From Amycolatopsis nalaikhensis (GTDB lineage Bacteria > Actinomycetota > Actinomycetes > Mycobacteriales > Pseudonocardiaceae), in the NCBI RefSeq assembly GCF_030264295.1, contig NZ_CP127173.1, forward strand, positions 3,479,501 to 3,543,500: a stretch of 64,000 nt of DNA, written 5' to 3'. The stretch's first letter is position 1; each line of letters begins with the position of its first letter. The position numbers and the translations under genes are program-made. Of the stretch, positions 42,612-52,018 are shown piece by piece. A model generated the notes under the pieces. It was not told the origin of the DNA. It made no database searches and saw nothing but the letters and a program-made list of their open reading frames with translations.

Positions 42612-43721
42612 ATGTTGCTGAAGACATTCGGTGGTTCGTTCGCGATCACGGCGGCCGGTCTGGTACTGGCCTTCCTCTACGGCGGGACGCTCGGCCTGGC
42701 CGTCGTCGCCGTGCTCGCGGTCCTGGAAATTTCGCTCTCCTTCGACAACGCGGTGGTGAACGCCGGCGTGCTGGGGCGGATGAGCCGGAAGTGGCAGCGG
42801 CTGTTCCTGACCGTCGGCATCCTCGTCGCGGTCGTCGGGATGCGGCTGCTGTTCCCGGTCGTGGTGGTCTGCGTGACTGCGAAGCTGTCGCCTGGTGAGG
42901 CCTACCGGCTCGCCATGGCGGGCGGCGACATCCACACGCCCGGCACCTACGCGTCCGTCCTGCACGAGGCGCACCCGGCGATCGCCGCGTTCGGCGGCGT
43001 TTTCCTCCTGATGCTCTTCCTGAACTACATCTTCGAGGAGCGAGAACTCACCTGGCTTTCGTGGCTGGAACGCCCGCTCGCGCGGATCGGCCGGCTGAAG
43101 CAGGTTTCCGTGGTCGTCGCGGCCGGTGCCCTCTTGCTGGCCGCGGACTTCCTCGCGCCGGCGGGAAAGCCCGTGAGCGTGCTCGTCTCCGGCGCACTCG
43201 GCTTGATCACCTACCTCTTGGTGAGCGGGCTGAGCGAGCTATTCGACCCGGACCAGCCCGTGGCGGGCGACGGCGGTGGCCGGCGCGGCGGTGCGGTGGT
43301 CGTCGCCGGCAAAGCGGCTTTCGCGCTGTTCCTCTACCTCGAGGTGATGGACGCGAGTTTCAGCTTCGACGGCGTCATCGGGGCGTTCGCCATCACGTCC
43401 GATCCGGTCGTCATCGCGATCGGTCTCGGCATCGGCGCGGCCTACATCCGTGCGATGACGGTGTTCCTGGTGCGCAACGGGACGCTCAACGAGTACGCCT
43501 ATCTCGAACACGGTGCGCAGTGGGCGATCGGCGCCCTGGCCGTGCTGCTGCTGTGCACCATCCGGTACGAGGTGCCGGAGATCGTCACCGGGCTGGTCGG
43601 CGTCGGGTTCATCGGCACGGCGCTGGTGTCCTCGGTCGTCCGCAACCGGCGGCTGTCCCGGGGCAAACCACCGGCCACGGACCTCGCTGCGGGCTCGCCC
43701 CGGCTCACCTCGGCCCACTGA
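42612..43721 (+). CDS. DUF475 / TerC-related integral membrane protein
   Basis: A 369-residue protein with about nine hydrophobic segments. Two TerC-type signatures, each with Asp/Glu inside a membrane segment, are present: VLEISLSFDNAVVNAGVLG near residue 35 and LEVMDASFSFDGVIGAFAIT near 245. The family is thought to move or sense metal ions, acting with TerD. I chose the ATG at 42612 (MLLKTFGGSFAIT) because the family begins there; an in-frame ATG nine codons earlier is possible. It lies between two terD genes. Confidence 0.88.
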   Translation: MLLKTFGGSFAITAAGLVLAFLYGGTLGLAVVAVLAVLEISLSFDNAVVNAGVLGRMSRKWQRLFLTVGILVAVVGMRLLFPVVVVCVTAKLSPGEAYRLAMAGGDIHTPGTYASVLHEAHPAIAAFGGVFLLMLFLNYIFEERELTWLSWLERPLARIGRLKQVSVVVAAGALLLAADFLAPAGKPVSVLVSGALGLITYLLVSGLSELFDPDQPVAGDGGGRRGGAVVVAGKAAFALFLYLEVMDASFSFDGVIGAFAITSDPVVIAIGLGIGAAYIRAMTVFLVRNGTLNEYAYLEHGAQWAIGALAVLLLCTIRYEVPEIVTGLVGVGFIGTALVSSVVRNRRLSRGKPPATDLAAGSPRLTSAH

Positions 43722-43754
43722 CCACCGCTCTTCCCTCGATGAAAGGACTTTGAA

Positions 43755-44330
43755 ATGACCGTGACACTGAGCAAGGGCGAGCGCGTCTCGCTGACCAAAT
43801 CGAACGGGCACACGCTCACGCGCGTCCGGATGGGGCTCGGCTGGGACGCGATGCGGAAGCGCGGTTTGTTCGGCAGCCGGCCGCAGACCATCGACCTCGA
43901 TGCCTCCGCTCTGCTCTTCGACGCCGGTGACCGGCTCGTCGACCAGGTCTGGTTCAAGCAGCTGACCAGCACCGACGGCTCGGTGCGGCACACCGGTGAC
44001 AACCTCACGGGCGAGGGGGAAGGCGACGACGAGTCGATCCGCGTCGACCTCGGGCGGGTACCCGTCCAGGTCACCACCATCGTCTTCACCGTCAACTCCT
44101 TCACCGGTCAGGACTTCTCCCAGATCGAGAACGCGTACTGCCGGCTCGTGGACGAAACCAACGAGGGCGAGATCGCCCGGTACGACCTCTCGGGATCGGG
44201 CAGGCACACCGCGCAGATCATGGCGAAGCTCACCCGAGAGCCCGACGGCTGGGCGATGACCGCCATCGGGGCGGCGGCGACCGGCCGGACCTTCCGTGAC
44301 CTCCTGCCCACCGTGTCCCGGCACCTCTGA
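43755..44330 (+). CDS. TerD family protein (2)
   Basis: A 191-residue TerD paralog. MTVTLSKGERVSLTKSNG starts it, and the Ca-site blocks are [38 protein letters not shown] and DFSQIENAYCRLVDE. A short insertion RKRGLFGSRPQ after GLGWDAM sets it apart from copy 1 and is typical of the TerZ-like branch. A GAAAGGA ribosome site stands before the ATG. 33 bases after the DUF475 gene. Confidence 0.94.
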   Translation: MTVTLSKGERVSLTKSNGHTLTRVRMGLGWDAMRKRGLFGSRPQTIDLDASALLFDAGDRLVDQVWFKQLTSTDGSVRHTGDNLTGEGEGDDESIRVDLGRVPVQVTTIVFTVNSFTGQDFSQIENAYCRLVDETNEGEIARYDLSGSGRHTAQIMAKLTREPDGWAMTAIGAAATGRTFRDLLPTVSRHL

Positions 44331-44365
44331 ACGCGTCGACGACCCAGAACCCAGGAGGTGTTCCG

Positions 44366-45585
44366 ATGTCGGATCTCGAGCTCGGCGGGCCACCGTCGAC
44401 GCCGGTCGCGGCGCAGCCGTCCGGGAGCGGATTGTTCCTCGCGCCACCGGCCCCGGTCCGGGTCGTCGAGCAGCAGGAGGCGGCCGGCGCCGTGCCGATG
44501 GACCCCGCGAAACGCGCGGAGCTGCGGCAGAAGGCCCGCGCGTTCGTCGCGGAGCTGGCCGAACTGGACTTCCACTCCCCGGCGTACGCCCAGCGGATCC
44601 AAGGCATCACCTCGATGGGCGACCGGGACATGCGGGCGACGGCGGGGATGTCGAACCGGATGCTCGACCGGCCCGCCGCCAAGCTGCCGGGCCGAGGCGG
44701 GCACCGCGACGACGCGCAGACCCGCGTGTCCGCGACGCTCATCGACCTGCGCGCGACCATCACCGAACTCGACCCGAACCGGGCCGACCTCAAGGGCGTG
44801 CGCAAGCTGCTGAAGTTCCTCCCCGGCGGTGACCGCGTCGACCGCTACTTCGCCAAGTATCAGACCGCGCAGTCGCACATCGACGCCATCATCCGGTCGC
44901 TCGACTCCGGCCAGGACGGCTCCGCAAGGACAACGCGAGCATCGACACGGAGAAGGCAAACCTCTGGGCCGCGATGGGCAAGCTCACCGAGTACAACGAG
45001 CTCGCCGGTGCGCTCGACGCCGAGATCGAGCGCAAGGTCGCGGACCTCGAGGCGCTCGGGCGGGCCGAGGAGGCGGACACCCTCAAGTCCGACGCGCTGT
45101 TCGGCGTCCGGCAGCGACGGCAGGACATCCTGACCCAGATGGCGGTCGCCGTGCAGGGGTACATGGCCCTCGACCTGGTCCGCCGCAACAACGTCGAGCT
45201 GATCAAGGGGGTCGACCGGGCGCAGACGACCACCATTTCGGCATTGCGCACGGCGGTCATCGTCTCGCAGGCGCTGGCCCGGCAGAAGCTCGTCCTGCAG
45301 CAGGTCACGGCCCTCAACGCGACGACGTCGGACCTGATCGAGGCGACCTCCCGGCAGCTCCGGCAGCAGGGCGCCGAGATCAACCAGCAGGCGGCCTCCG
45401 CCACGATCGAGATCGGGAAACTGCAAGCGGCGTTCGACAACGTCTTCGCGACCATGGACGCGCTGGACACGTTCCGGGCCCAGGCGACGGACTCGATGGC
45501 GGACACGGTGGCGGCGCTGCAGGGCCAGCTCGACCGGGCCAAGCCGTACCTCGAGCGCACCCGGCGGCACGAGGGCGCGGGGTGA
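44366..45585 (+). pseudogene. telA: Toxic anion resistance protein TelA, frameshifted
   Basis: A TelA-family gene read in two frames. Residues 1-185 are in frame from the ATG at 44366 (AGGAGGTG site) up to SLDSGQDG. From 44920 the match continues one frame back: LRKDNASIDTEKANLWAAMG, then RRQDILTQMAVAVQGYMALDL, to the stop at 45585. One extra C near 44920 would restore a ~406-residue protein. No slippery heptamer lies there, so this is a mutation or a sequence error. TelA proteins are cytosolic coiled-coil partners of Ter systems. Confidence 0.82.
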
Positions 45586-45589
45586 ACCG

Positions 45590-46039
45590 ATGGCCTGGTT
45601 GCGCAGGGAGGGGCCCGGCCCGGCGCCCGCCGAGTCCCCGCCCGACTACACGCCCGAGGCGTTGCGGACCGAACTGGCGTCGCTGATCCGGTTCGTGAAC
45701 GCGCGCTCGGGTCGGCTGCCGCCGTCCGCTGTGGTCACCGCGCGGGAGATCACCGACGTGCTGACCGAACTGGCCGGCGAGGACAAGGCGTCGGACATCC
45801 GCACGCGGGTGGCGGTCGCGGGAATCGTGACCGATCACTTGCCGACGACCTTGGACACCTTCCTCCGCCTGGACGACACCGCGGTCGGGCCGTCCGCGTC
45901 GCTGATCGAGCAGCTCGAATCGCTGCTCGACGAGGTGATCTCGGTGCGGGACGCCGAGCGTGTCCACGCCACGGACGCCCTGCGCACCCAGGAGATCTTC
46001 CTCCGCACGAAGTTCTCGAACTCCGATCTGGACCTGTGA
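45590..46039 (+). CDS. Small unknown protein of the Ter cluster
   Basis: A 149-residue acidic helical protein. It begins MAWLRREGPGPAPAE, and helices such as TELASLIRFVNARSG and SLIEQLESLLDEVISVRDAE fill it. No membrane segment or known motif. It starts four bases after the telA stop and its own stop overlaps the next terD start (TGATG), so it is part of the coupled run. Probably a TelA partner, by position only. Confidence 0.7.
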   Translation: MAWLRREGPGPAPAESPPDYTPEALRTELASLIRFVNARSGRLPPSAVVTAREITDVLTELAGEDKASDIRTRVAVAGIVTDHLPTTLDTFLRLDDTAVGPSASLIEQLESLLDEVISVRDAERVHATDALRTQEIFLRTKFSNSDLDL

Positions 46040-46590
46040 TGGCTGCTTTGAAACGTGGCTCGAACGTCGAGCTCACCCGCGAAATCCCGGATCTGCCCGG
46101 CGTCGTCCTCGGTGTGCGCTGGGAGGTGGGCCCGGAGCCGGCTCTCGCCGAGAGCCTGGTCGTGGCCGCGATCCTCTGTGACCACGCACGCCGGGCCCCG
46201 TCGGCGGAGCATTTCGTCTTCTTCAACCAGCTGACCGAGCCGAGCCGATCGGTGGCGATGGCCGGAGACGACGATGACCAGGTCGAAGTCGTGTTCGCGG
46301 ACGTACCCGGCGAAGTCTCGCGGATCGTCGCGGTGCTGTACGTCAACGAAGGCAACGGCCTGCGCCGTGGGCTCGGCCGGCTCCGGTCGCTGACCCTGCG
46401 CGGGCTCGATCCCCGGGACGACCGCGAACTGGTCCGGTCGGAGAACCTCGCGCCCGCGCTCGACGGCGAGACGGCGTTGGCGCTGGGCGAGGTCTACCGG
46501 CACAACGGCGGCTGGAAGTTCAAGGTGCTCGGCGAGGGCTACCGGTCCGGCATCGCGGCGCTCGCCGAGGACTACGGAGTCATCCGATGA
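46039..46590 (+). CDS. TerD family protein (3), diverged
   Basis: A 183-residue TerD-like protein. It keeps LKRGSNVELTREIPDLPGVVLGVRW and the FVFFNQLTEPSRSVAMAGDDDD block, with an ending like copy 1 (HNGGWKFKVLGEGYRSGIAALAEDYGV). Several Ca ligands are changed: the first D-L-D-A-S motif reads LVVAAILCD. It may be regulatory or structural rather than calcium-binding. The start overlaps the upstream stop and the end overlaps the next gene by four bases. Confidence 0.9.
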   Translation: MAALKRGSNVELTREIPDLPGVVLGVRWEVGPEPALAESLVVAAILCDHARRAPSAEHFVFFNQLTEPSRSVAMAGDDDDQVEVVFADVPGEVSRIVAVLYVNEGNGLRRGLGRLRSLTLRGLDPRDDRELVRSENLAPALDGETALALGEVYRHNGGWKFKVLGEGYRSGIAALAEDYGVIR

Positions 46591-47309
46591 CACTCGACTT
46601 CACCACGCCCAGCCGGGCAGCACCGCGCACCGACCTGCCCTTCCTCCGACGGCGCCACGCGGCGACGCGCCCGGCGCCCGGTGCCGTGTCCTTGGACCTC
46701 ACCCTTACGCCGGTAGTGCCGGACACGCGGCCCTCACCACCGGTCCACCGCACCGGCCGCCCGGGGCGACCAGTGGTCCGGTGCCGCTCCGGCAGCCGCC
46801 TGCAGCTGGGGCCGAAGACTCCGGCGGTGACGCTGGACCGCCTGCAGAGCGCGATCGGCTCGCTGACTGTCGAGGCGGTGTGCACGGCGACGGCGCCCGC
46901 ACTGGCCTGCACCTACGAACTGGCCGACGACCGGTCCGCCTTCCTCGGCTCCGGAACGTCGGCGACACGAACCCCGCTCCTGGCTGTACGCAGCCGATCG
47001 GTGTCCGCCGACCTGCGGCAGGTCCGGCAGCTCGTCCGGTTGGTCGTCATGGCGGATTTCCCGACAGCCGGGCCGACCGGACTCCTCGTCGTGTCCACAT
47101 GGGACGGCGCCAGGCTCGAACTCCCGCTCGGGAATCCCGGAGGCGCGCGCGTGACGGTGCCGCTCTCGATCCACAACGTCAGCGGGGAGCTGGTTCTGCG
47201 CGCGGAGCCGGAGGAAGCGTTTTCGTCACCTCGGGCGGCCGCCGACGCGTTCGGCTTCCACCGGATCAGCTGGCTGGACGAATTCACCAGCGCGGGAGGT
47301 GCGGCGTGA
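46587..47309 (+). CDS. Unknown protein coupled to the TIR-STAND gene
   Basis: A 240-residue protein starting at an ATG within the upstream stop (ATGA) and ending within the start of the next gene (GTGA). A Pro/Arg-rich ~65-residue N-terminus precedes an alpha/beta domain with VRQLVRLVVMADFPTAGPTGLLVVSTWDGARLEL. It could be a much-diverged TerD-like beta-sandwich, but I cannot show Ca-site residues. Double translational overlap makes it a likely physical partner of its neighbours. Confidence 0.65.
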   Translation: MTLDFTTPSRAAPRTDLPFLRRRHAATRPAPGAVSLDLTLTPVVPDTRPSPPVHRTGRPGRPVVRCRSGSRLQLGPKTPAVTLDRLQSAIGSLTVEAVCTATAPALACTYELADDRSAFLGSGTSATRTPLLAVRSRSVSADLRQVRQLVRLVVMADFPTAGPTGLLVVSTWDGARLELPLGNPGGARVTVPLSIHNVSGELVLRAEPEEAFSSPRAAADAFGFHRISWLDEFTSAGGAA

Positions 47310-49993
47310 CCGGGTCCTACGACATCTTCCTCAGCTTCACCTGGGCGGACAGCGTCGAGGTGAACGCGCTGCAGGACGCCCTCGAGGCAGCCGGCCTCCG
47401 GGTCTTCCGCGACCGGGAGATCGAGCGGTTCGAAGGAATCACCGAGAAGCTCGACGCCGCGCTCGCCGGGTCGAAAGTGCTGCTCGCCTACTACTCACGC
47501 CGGTTCCCGACCCGGTACGCGTGCCAATGGGAACTGACATCGGCGTTCCTCGCGGCGCAGCGCCTGGGAGACCCCCGGCGGCGGGTGCTCGTCGTCAACC
47601 CCGAGTCCGATGGCAACCACATCGCCCCGATCGAGCTCGAGGACGCCGCCTACGCCGGCCGGCCGCGGAACGACCGGGAACGCGCGAAAACCGTCGAGCG
47701 GGTGGCCGAGATGGTCCGGGCCGCGACCACTCCGCTGGGCGCGGTGCGCAGCACGGCACCGTTGCTGCCCCGGCTGTTGCGGCCGCGGCGGTTCGTCGGC
47801 CGGTACCGGCAGCTCTGGGCGATCCACAGCGCCTTGCACGCCCGCGAACTGCCGGCCACGACGCCGAGGACGTCGGCGGCACTGGCCGTCGTGCGGGGTT
47901 TCGCCGGTCTCGGGAAGACCAGCTTGGCCGAGCAGTACGCGTTTCTCTTCCGGGACGCCTTCCCCGGCGGGGTGCGGTGGCTGGGCCTGTTCGGAGAGGA
48001 CGACCCCGTCGGGGCTCTCGCGAGGTTCCACGGGCAGCTCCGCGCGATCGCCGACGACCTCGGCGCCGACGTCGGTGACCTGCCGCCGGACCAGGTTCGC
48101 GCCGTCGTCGCCCGGCGCATCGAAGCCGCTCGCGAACCGCAGCTGTGGATCATCGACGACGTGCCGTCGGAGTTGCCCGCCGACGTGCTGGACCAGCTCG
48201 TCATGCCGACGTCGTACGTCCGGACCGTGCTCACCACGAGGTCCGGCAATCCGGACTGGGCCGCGCCGGTCGTCGAGCTGGGGGGTTTGTCCGAAGACGA
48301 AGCTTCCGCGCTGTACACGGAGATCGTCGGGTCCGCCGACCCGGAGGAACTCGCGGCCGTGCGGCGGCTGGTCGAACGGTGCGGTGGTCACCCGATCGTC
48401 CTCACGAGCGTGGTCACGGCGTACCGCGACCGGCGGGGCGCGGTCGGCTTCGCCGATGCCCTCGATTCGATGCCGACCGCCGCCGCGGACGTTCTGCGGC
48501 GAGCGATCGGCGAATGCACGCCGACCGCGCGGCGGATCCTCCGGATCGCGGCCGCGCTGTCCCGTGCGCCCGTGCCACCGGATCTGGTGCGGCGCGTCCT
48601 GCCGGAGGACAACGTCGCTGATGCGGTGGCCGAGCTCAGCCGGCGTGCGCTGCTGACGAACCTCGGCACGGAGTGGGACGTCCACGCGCTGGTTCGCGAG
48701 GCCGCGGGCCTCGACGACGCCCTGACCCGCGAGACCGCGTCGGCCGTGCTCGCTCTGTCAGGCGGCGCCGATCGGTTCCACCAGCACGCCGCGGCACTGG
48801 CCCGGCACGACTGCGTGCCCGCGGACCAGCGAGCCCGGTTGCTGCGGGCCGGGCTCGACTGGTTCCGCGGTCAGGGCGACATCGTGGCCGCCCGGGACGC
48901 GGCGAACCGGATCCTCGCGGTGGACGGCGTGGCCGCGGCCGACCTGGTGGCCGCCGGCGCGGCACTGGTCGACGCGGGCGACTTCGCCAAGGCCGTCGAG
49001 GTCTGCCGTCCACTCGTGGATTCGGAGGACGCGTTCCGGGCGCGGCTCGTGTGCGCTCGTGCGCTCGACCAGCTGGGCCGGTACGCCGACGCGGACCCCG
49101 TGTGGCCGGACGTCGTCCCGGAATCGTTGCCGGAGGGGGAAAAGGCCGAAGCGCGGGTCTCCATGGCCGTCGCGAAGCGGATGCGCGGACGTTTCCGCGA
49201 CGCGATCGAGCTCCTCGGCACCAGGGACGCGGACCCGCGAGCCCGGCTTGAACTGGCCCGGCTCCGGATCATCACCGGCGACCTCAAACAGGCGCGGACG
49301 ATCGCCGAAGCGATCATCCGTGAGCACGACACTCCGGACCACGAACGCCACCCCCTGCGGCTGGAGGCGATCGGTGTGCACGCCGAGGCCGAAATGTCGC
49401 TGGAGCTCATCGAACTCAAGGTGCGTGACGAGAACTGGGACGCGCTGGAAGCGCAGTTGCGGTCCGCTCATGACAGCTTGGCCGGGCTGCTGGGGAAGAG
49501 GAGCCCGCTGGCTCTGGCGGCCGGCGTGCGGTGTGCGCGCACGTCTGTCACCCGCGGCCGTCCGAAGCGGGCTTTGCGGGAATTCGCGGAACTGGACGAG
49601 CCGGTCCGCGACGTCTTCGGCGAGCACCACCCCTTGCACCACTGGCTGCGCTATTCGACCGCGCAGGCACACGGTCAGCTCAAGCAGTACGACGAAGCCG
49701 TCGCGATCCTGCGCGACCTGCTGGAAAACCAGCGGAACTCGATCGGGCCGCACCACCCGGACACCATGCGGACCCAGCTCGACCTCGGCATCGCCCTCGC
49801 GATGACCGGCCACAAGCGAACGGCGGTTCCGCTCGTCGTCGAGGCCGACCGACGGATCGGTGAATCCCTCGGCTGGCAGGCCGAACTCCGGAACCGCGCC
49901 GGGGTCACCCGGGCACTCATGAACCTCCCGCCGTTCGCGTGGCGGCTCTTTGCCGGTTTCGACGAATTCTTCGGGAAAAAGCCCGAAGACTGA
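47306..49993 (+). CDS. TIR-NB-ARC-TPR protein (bacterial NLR-like STAND)
   Basis: An 895-residue protein. The TIR domain covers residues ~1-150: SYDIFLSFTWADSVEVNALQ, then CQWELTSAF, whose Glu76 matches the NADase glutamate of active TIRs. The NB-ARC region has Walker A VRGFAGLGKTSLAE near 197 and Walker B LWIIDDVPSEL near 280, followed by a winged-helix part. TPR-like helices run from ~520 to 870 (DEAVAILRDLLENQRNSIGPHHPDTMRTQL). Bacterial TIR-STAND proteins sense invaders and deplete NAD or make signals. GTG start with a GGGAGG site, overlapping the upstream gene. Confidence 0.9.
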   Translation: MTGSYDIFLSFTWADSVEVNALQDALEAAGLRVFRDREIERFEGITEKLDAALAGSKVLLAYYSRRFPTRYACQWELTSAFLAAQRLGDPRRRVLVVNPESDGNHIAPIELEDAAYAGRPRNDRERAKTVERVAEMVRAATTPLGAVRSTAPLLPRLLRPRRFVGRYRQLWAIHSALHARELPATTPRTSAALAVVRGFAGLGKTSLAEQYAFLFRDAFPGGVRWLGLFGEDDPVGALARFHGQLRAIADDLGADVGDLPPDQVRAVVARRIEAAREPQLWIIDDVPSELPADVLDQLVMPTSYVRTVLTTRSGNPDWAAPVVELGGLSEDEASALYTEIVGSADPEELAAVRRLVERCGGHPIVLTSVVTAYRDRRGAVGFADALDSMPTAAADVLRRAIGECTPTARRILRIAAALSRAPVPPDLVRRVLPEDNVADAVAELSRRALLTNLGTEWDVHALVREAAGLDDALTRETASAVLALSGGADRFHQHAAALARHDCVPADQRARLLRAGLDWFRGQGDIVAARDAANRILAVDGVAAADLVAAGAALVDAGDFAKAVEVCRPLVDSEDAFRARLVCARALDQLGRYADADPVWPDVVPESLPEGEKAEARVSMAVAKRMRGRFRDAIELLGTRDADPRARLELARLRIITGDLKQARTIAEAIIREHDTPDHERHPLRLEAIGVHAEAEMSLELIELKVRDENWDALEAQLRSAHDSLAGLLGKRSPLALAAGVRCARTSVTRGRPKRALREFAELDEPVRDVFGEHHPLHHWLRYSTAQAHGQLKQYDEAVAILRDLLENQRNSIGPHHPDTMRTQLDLGIALAMTGHKRTAVPLVVEADRRIGESLGWQAELRNRAGVTRALMNLPPFAWRLFAGFDEFFGKKPED

Positions 49994-50011
49994 ATCTTTG
50001 GAGGTCTGGAC

Positions 50012-52018
50012 ATGGAGAAGCCGTTGGGCAGCCGGTACCGGCTGGGCGACCTGCTCGGTACGGGTGCGATGGGGCGGGTCTTCGCCGGTTCCGACGAAGA
50101 AGGGCGGACCTACGCCTTCAAGGTGCTGCGGGACGAGCTCGTGGAAGACCCCGAGCTGGTAGCCAGGTTCCTGCAGGAACGGTCCATTCTGGTCGGACTG
50201 CGCCACCCGAACCTCGTCGGCGTGCACGACCTGGTCGTCGAGGGGGAGACCGTCGCGATCGTGATGGATCTGGTCGGCGGCGGGGACCTGCGTGCCCGCC
50301 TCAACGCCGAGAAGACCTTGCTGCCGGCCGAAGTCGCGCGCATCGGGGCGGGGGTGGCGGCGGCGCTCGCGGCCGTCCACCAGGCCGGGGTGGTGCACCG
50401 CGACGTCAAGCCCGAGAACGTCCTGATGGACGGCACTGTGCCGCGGCTGACGGATTTCGGCATCTCGCGGCTGGCGACGGCCACCGACCTGGGGCGCCGG
50501 TCGCTGCTGGTCGGAACTCCGCAGTACCTCGCTCCGGAACTGGGCAAGGGCCTCGAAGCGACACCCGCGTCGGACCTGTACTCGCTCGGCATCCTGCTGT
50601 ACGAGCTGTGCTGCGGGGTCACCCCGTTCGCCGGGCAGTCGACGTTCGCGGTGATCCGGTCGCACGAGAGCGCGATGCCGGGCCGACCGGCCGGCGTGCC
50701 CGACCAACTGTGGGACGTGCTCGCCTGGATGATGGCGAAACGACCGTCCGAACGGCCCGAGACCGCCCAGCAGGTCGCGACGATCCTCGACGGGCTCGTC
50801 CTGGAGCTGATGAACCAACCACTCGTCCTGCCGCTCACGTCGCCGCCACCCCCGGTGCCCCTCAACGAAACGGGCCTGGGCGCGGAAACCGTGTTCGGCA
50901 CTGCGCCGCCTCCGCCGCGCAGGCCCGTCGTGACCGCGTCTCCGAGCACGAGCGCCGGAGTGGATGTGGCTCCGCGCAAACGCCGCCGTAAGGGCCGGGT
51001 CGTGCTGACCCTGGTCGTCGTCCTGGCCCTGTTGGCCGGTGGCTGGTTCGCCTTCCGGCCGGCGCGCGGCGGCACCACGCCGTCGGCGATCGCCCCGCCG
51101 ACGACCTCCGCCGTCGCCGCACCCGTGTCCGCGGCGAACTCGCCGTCCGTGACGGCGACGGCGAAACCCAGCGTGATGCCCGGGGTCGTGGGCAAGAAGC
51201 TCGCGGACGCCCAGGACGCGCTGCCGGGCATCCAGGTGACCACTGTGGACAAGATCGATGCGACGGCCGCCGACGGCACCGTGATCGCGCAGGACCCGGC
51301 GGCCGGGGCCGCGATCGGTGACACGGTGACGCTCACCGTGGCGCGCCAGGCCCAGGTCGTCTACCTCGACTCCGTCCACGTCGCGGCCGGTGACTGGAGC
51401 AACGACGTCCAGAACACGAACATCGCCGGGAAGAACTACCTGCACGCAGTGGGCGCCGACGTGTACTACGGGACGAGCGCCCAAGGCGTCGAGTACAACA
51501 TCTCGAAGGGTTTCCGCCGGTTCACCGCCACCGCGGGCATCGACGACAACGCGGTCGACTCTTCCCTGAAGATGCAGCTCGAAATCTTCGCCGATGGTCG
51601 CGAGACCTGGGCAGCCGGAACCCGACGCTGGTCAACGGCGTTCCGGTCGCCGGGCGGGCACCGATCGGCGACGGCGACCGGATCACGATCGGAGCCACCG
51701 AATTCCGGGTCGACGGGGACACCCTCGTCACCGTCGGCGGCGGGCGGACCCGGCTCGTGGCCGACGACGTCGGGTTCGCGGTCGGCGGCCGGTCCTTGCT
51801 CTCGGGTGTCTCGCTCGACCTGCGGCCCGGGCAACTGGTCGCCGTCGTCGGACCGTCCGGCGCGGGCAAGTCGACCCTGCTCAAGGTGCTGTCGGGCGAG
51901 GTCGCGCCGACGAGCGGGCGCATCACCTACGACGGCTACGACATGCACCGGCAGCGGTCGGCCGTCGCGCGGCGCGTCGGGGTCGTACCGCAGGACGATG
52001 TCGTCCACACGCGCTTGA
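50012..52018 (+). CDS. Transmembrane Ser/Thr kinase with PASTA and NPCBM-like domains, abnormal C-terminus
   Basis: A 668-residue reading frame. The kinase domain (9-270) has LLGTGAMGRVF, Lys37, HRDVKPEN near 130 and DFG near 148. A Pro/Thr-rich linker leads to a membrane segment near 328-350. A PASTA-like repeat follows (VMPGVVGKKLADAQDAL to ~450), then an NPCBM-like domain (~450-530: YLHAVGADVYYGTSAQGVEYNISK). After residue ~530 the frame is Arg/Ser/Pro-rich shadow of the ABC gene, so the true end is lost at the junction near 51600. It probably phosphorylates the FHA-ABC exporter. A GGAGG site precedes the ATG. Confidence 0.85.
   Translation: MEKPLGSRYRLGDLLGTGAMGRVFAGSDEEGRTYAFKVLRDELVEDPELVARFLQERSILVGLRHPNLVGVHDLVVEGETVAIVMDLVGGGDLRARLNAEKTLLPAEVARIGAGVAAALAAVHQAGVVHRDVKPENVLMDGTVPRLTDFGISRLATATDLGRRSLLVGTPQYLAPELGKGLEATPASDLYSLGILLYELCCGVTPFAGQSTFAVIRSHESAMPGRPAGVPDQLWDVLAWMMAKRPSERPETAQQVATILDGLVLELMNQPLVLPLTSPPPPVPLNETGLGAETVFGTAPPPPRRPVVTASPSTSAGVDVAPRKRRRKGRVVLTLVVVLALLAGGWFAFRPARGGTTPSAIAPPTTSAVAAPVSAANSPSVTATAKPSVMPGVVGKKLADAQDALPGIQVTTVDKIDATAADGTVIAQDPAAGAAIGDTVTLTVARQAQVVYLDSVHVAAGDWSNDVQNTNIAGKNYLHAVGADVYYGTSAQGVEYNISKGFRRFTATAGIDDNAVDSSLKMQLEIFADGRETWAAGTRRWSTAFRSPGGHRSATATGSRSEPPNSGSTGTPSSPSAAGGPGSWPTTSGSRSAAGPCSRVSRSTCGPGNWSPSSDRPARASRPCSRCCRARSRRRAGASPTTATTCTGSGRPSRGASGSYRRTMSSTRA
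51601..51756 (+). pseudogene. Truncated FHA domain in the ABC exporter frame
   Basis: In the ABC frame, but upstream of its first possible start, the bases encode DLGSRNPTLVNGVPVAGR, then APIGDGDRITIGATEFRV. This is the second half of an FHA phosphothreonine-binding domain (the G-S-x-N...N-G motif). Its first half and the gene's start are missing; the kinase frame joins here out of register. Confidence 0.7.

Noticed and set aside
44918..44924. Programmed -1 frameshifting in telA
   Set aside because: The bases do not form an X-XXY-YYZ slippery heptamer and I see no downstream pseudoknot candidate; mutation or read error is simpler.
48758..51484. Minus-strand reading frame of 908 codons across the TIR-STAND and kinase genes
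   Set aside because: Antisense shadow: low-complexity Arg/Gly/Val-rich product, no domain, and two well-supported genes on the other strand.
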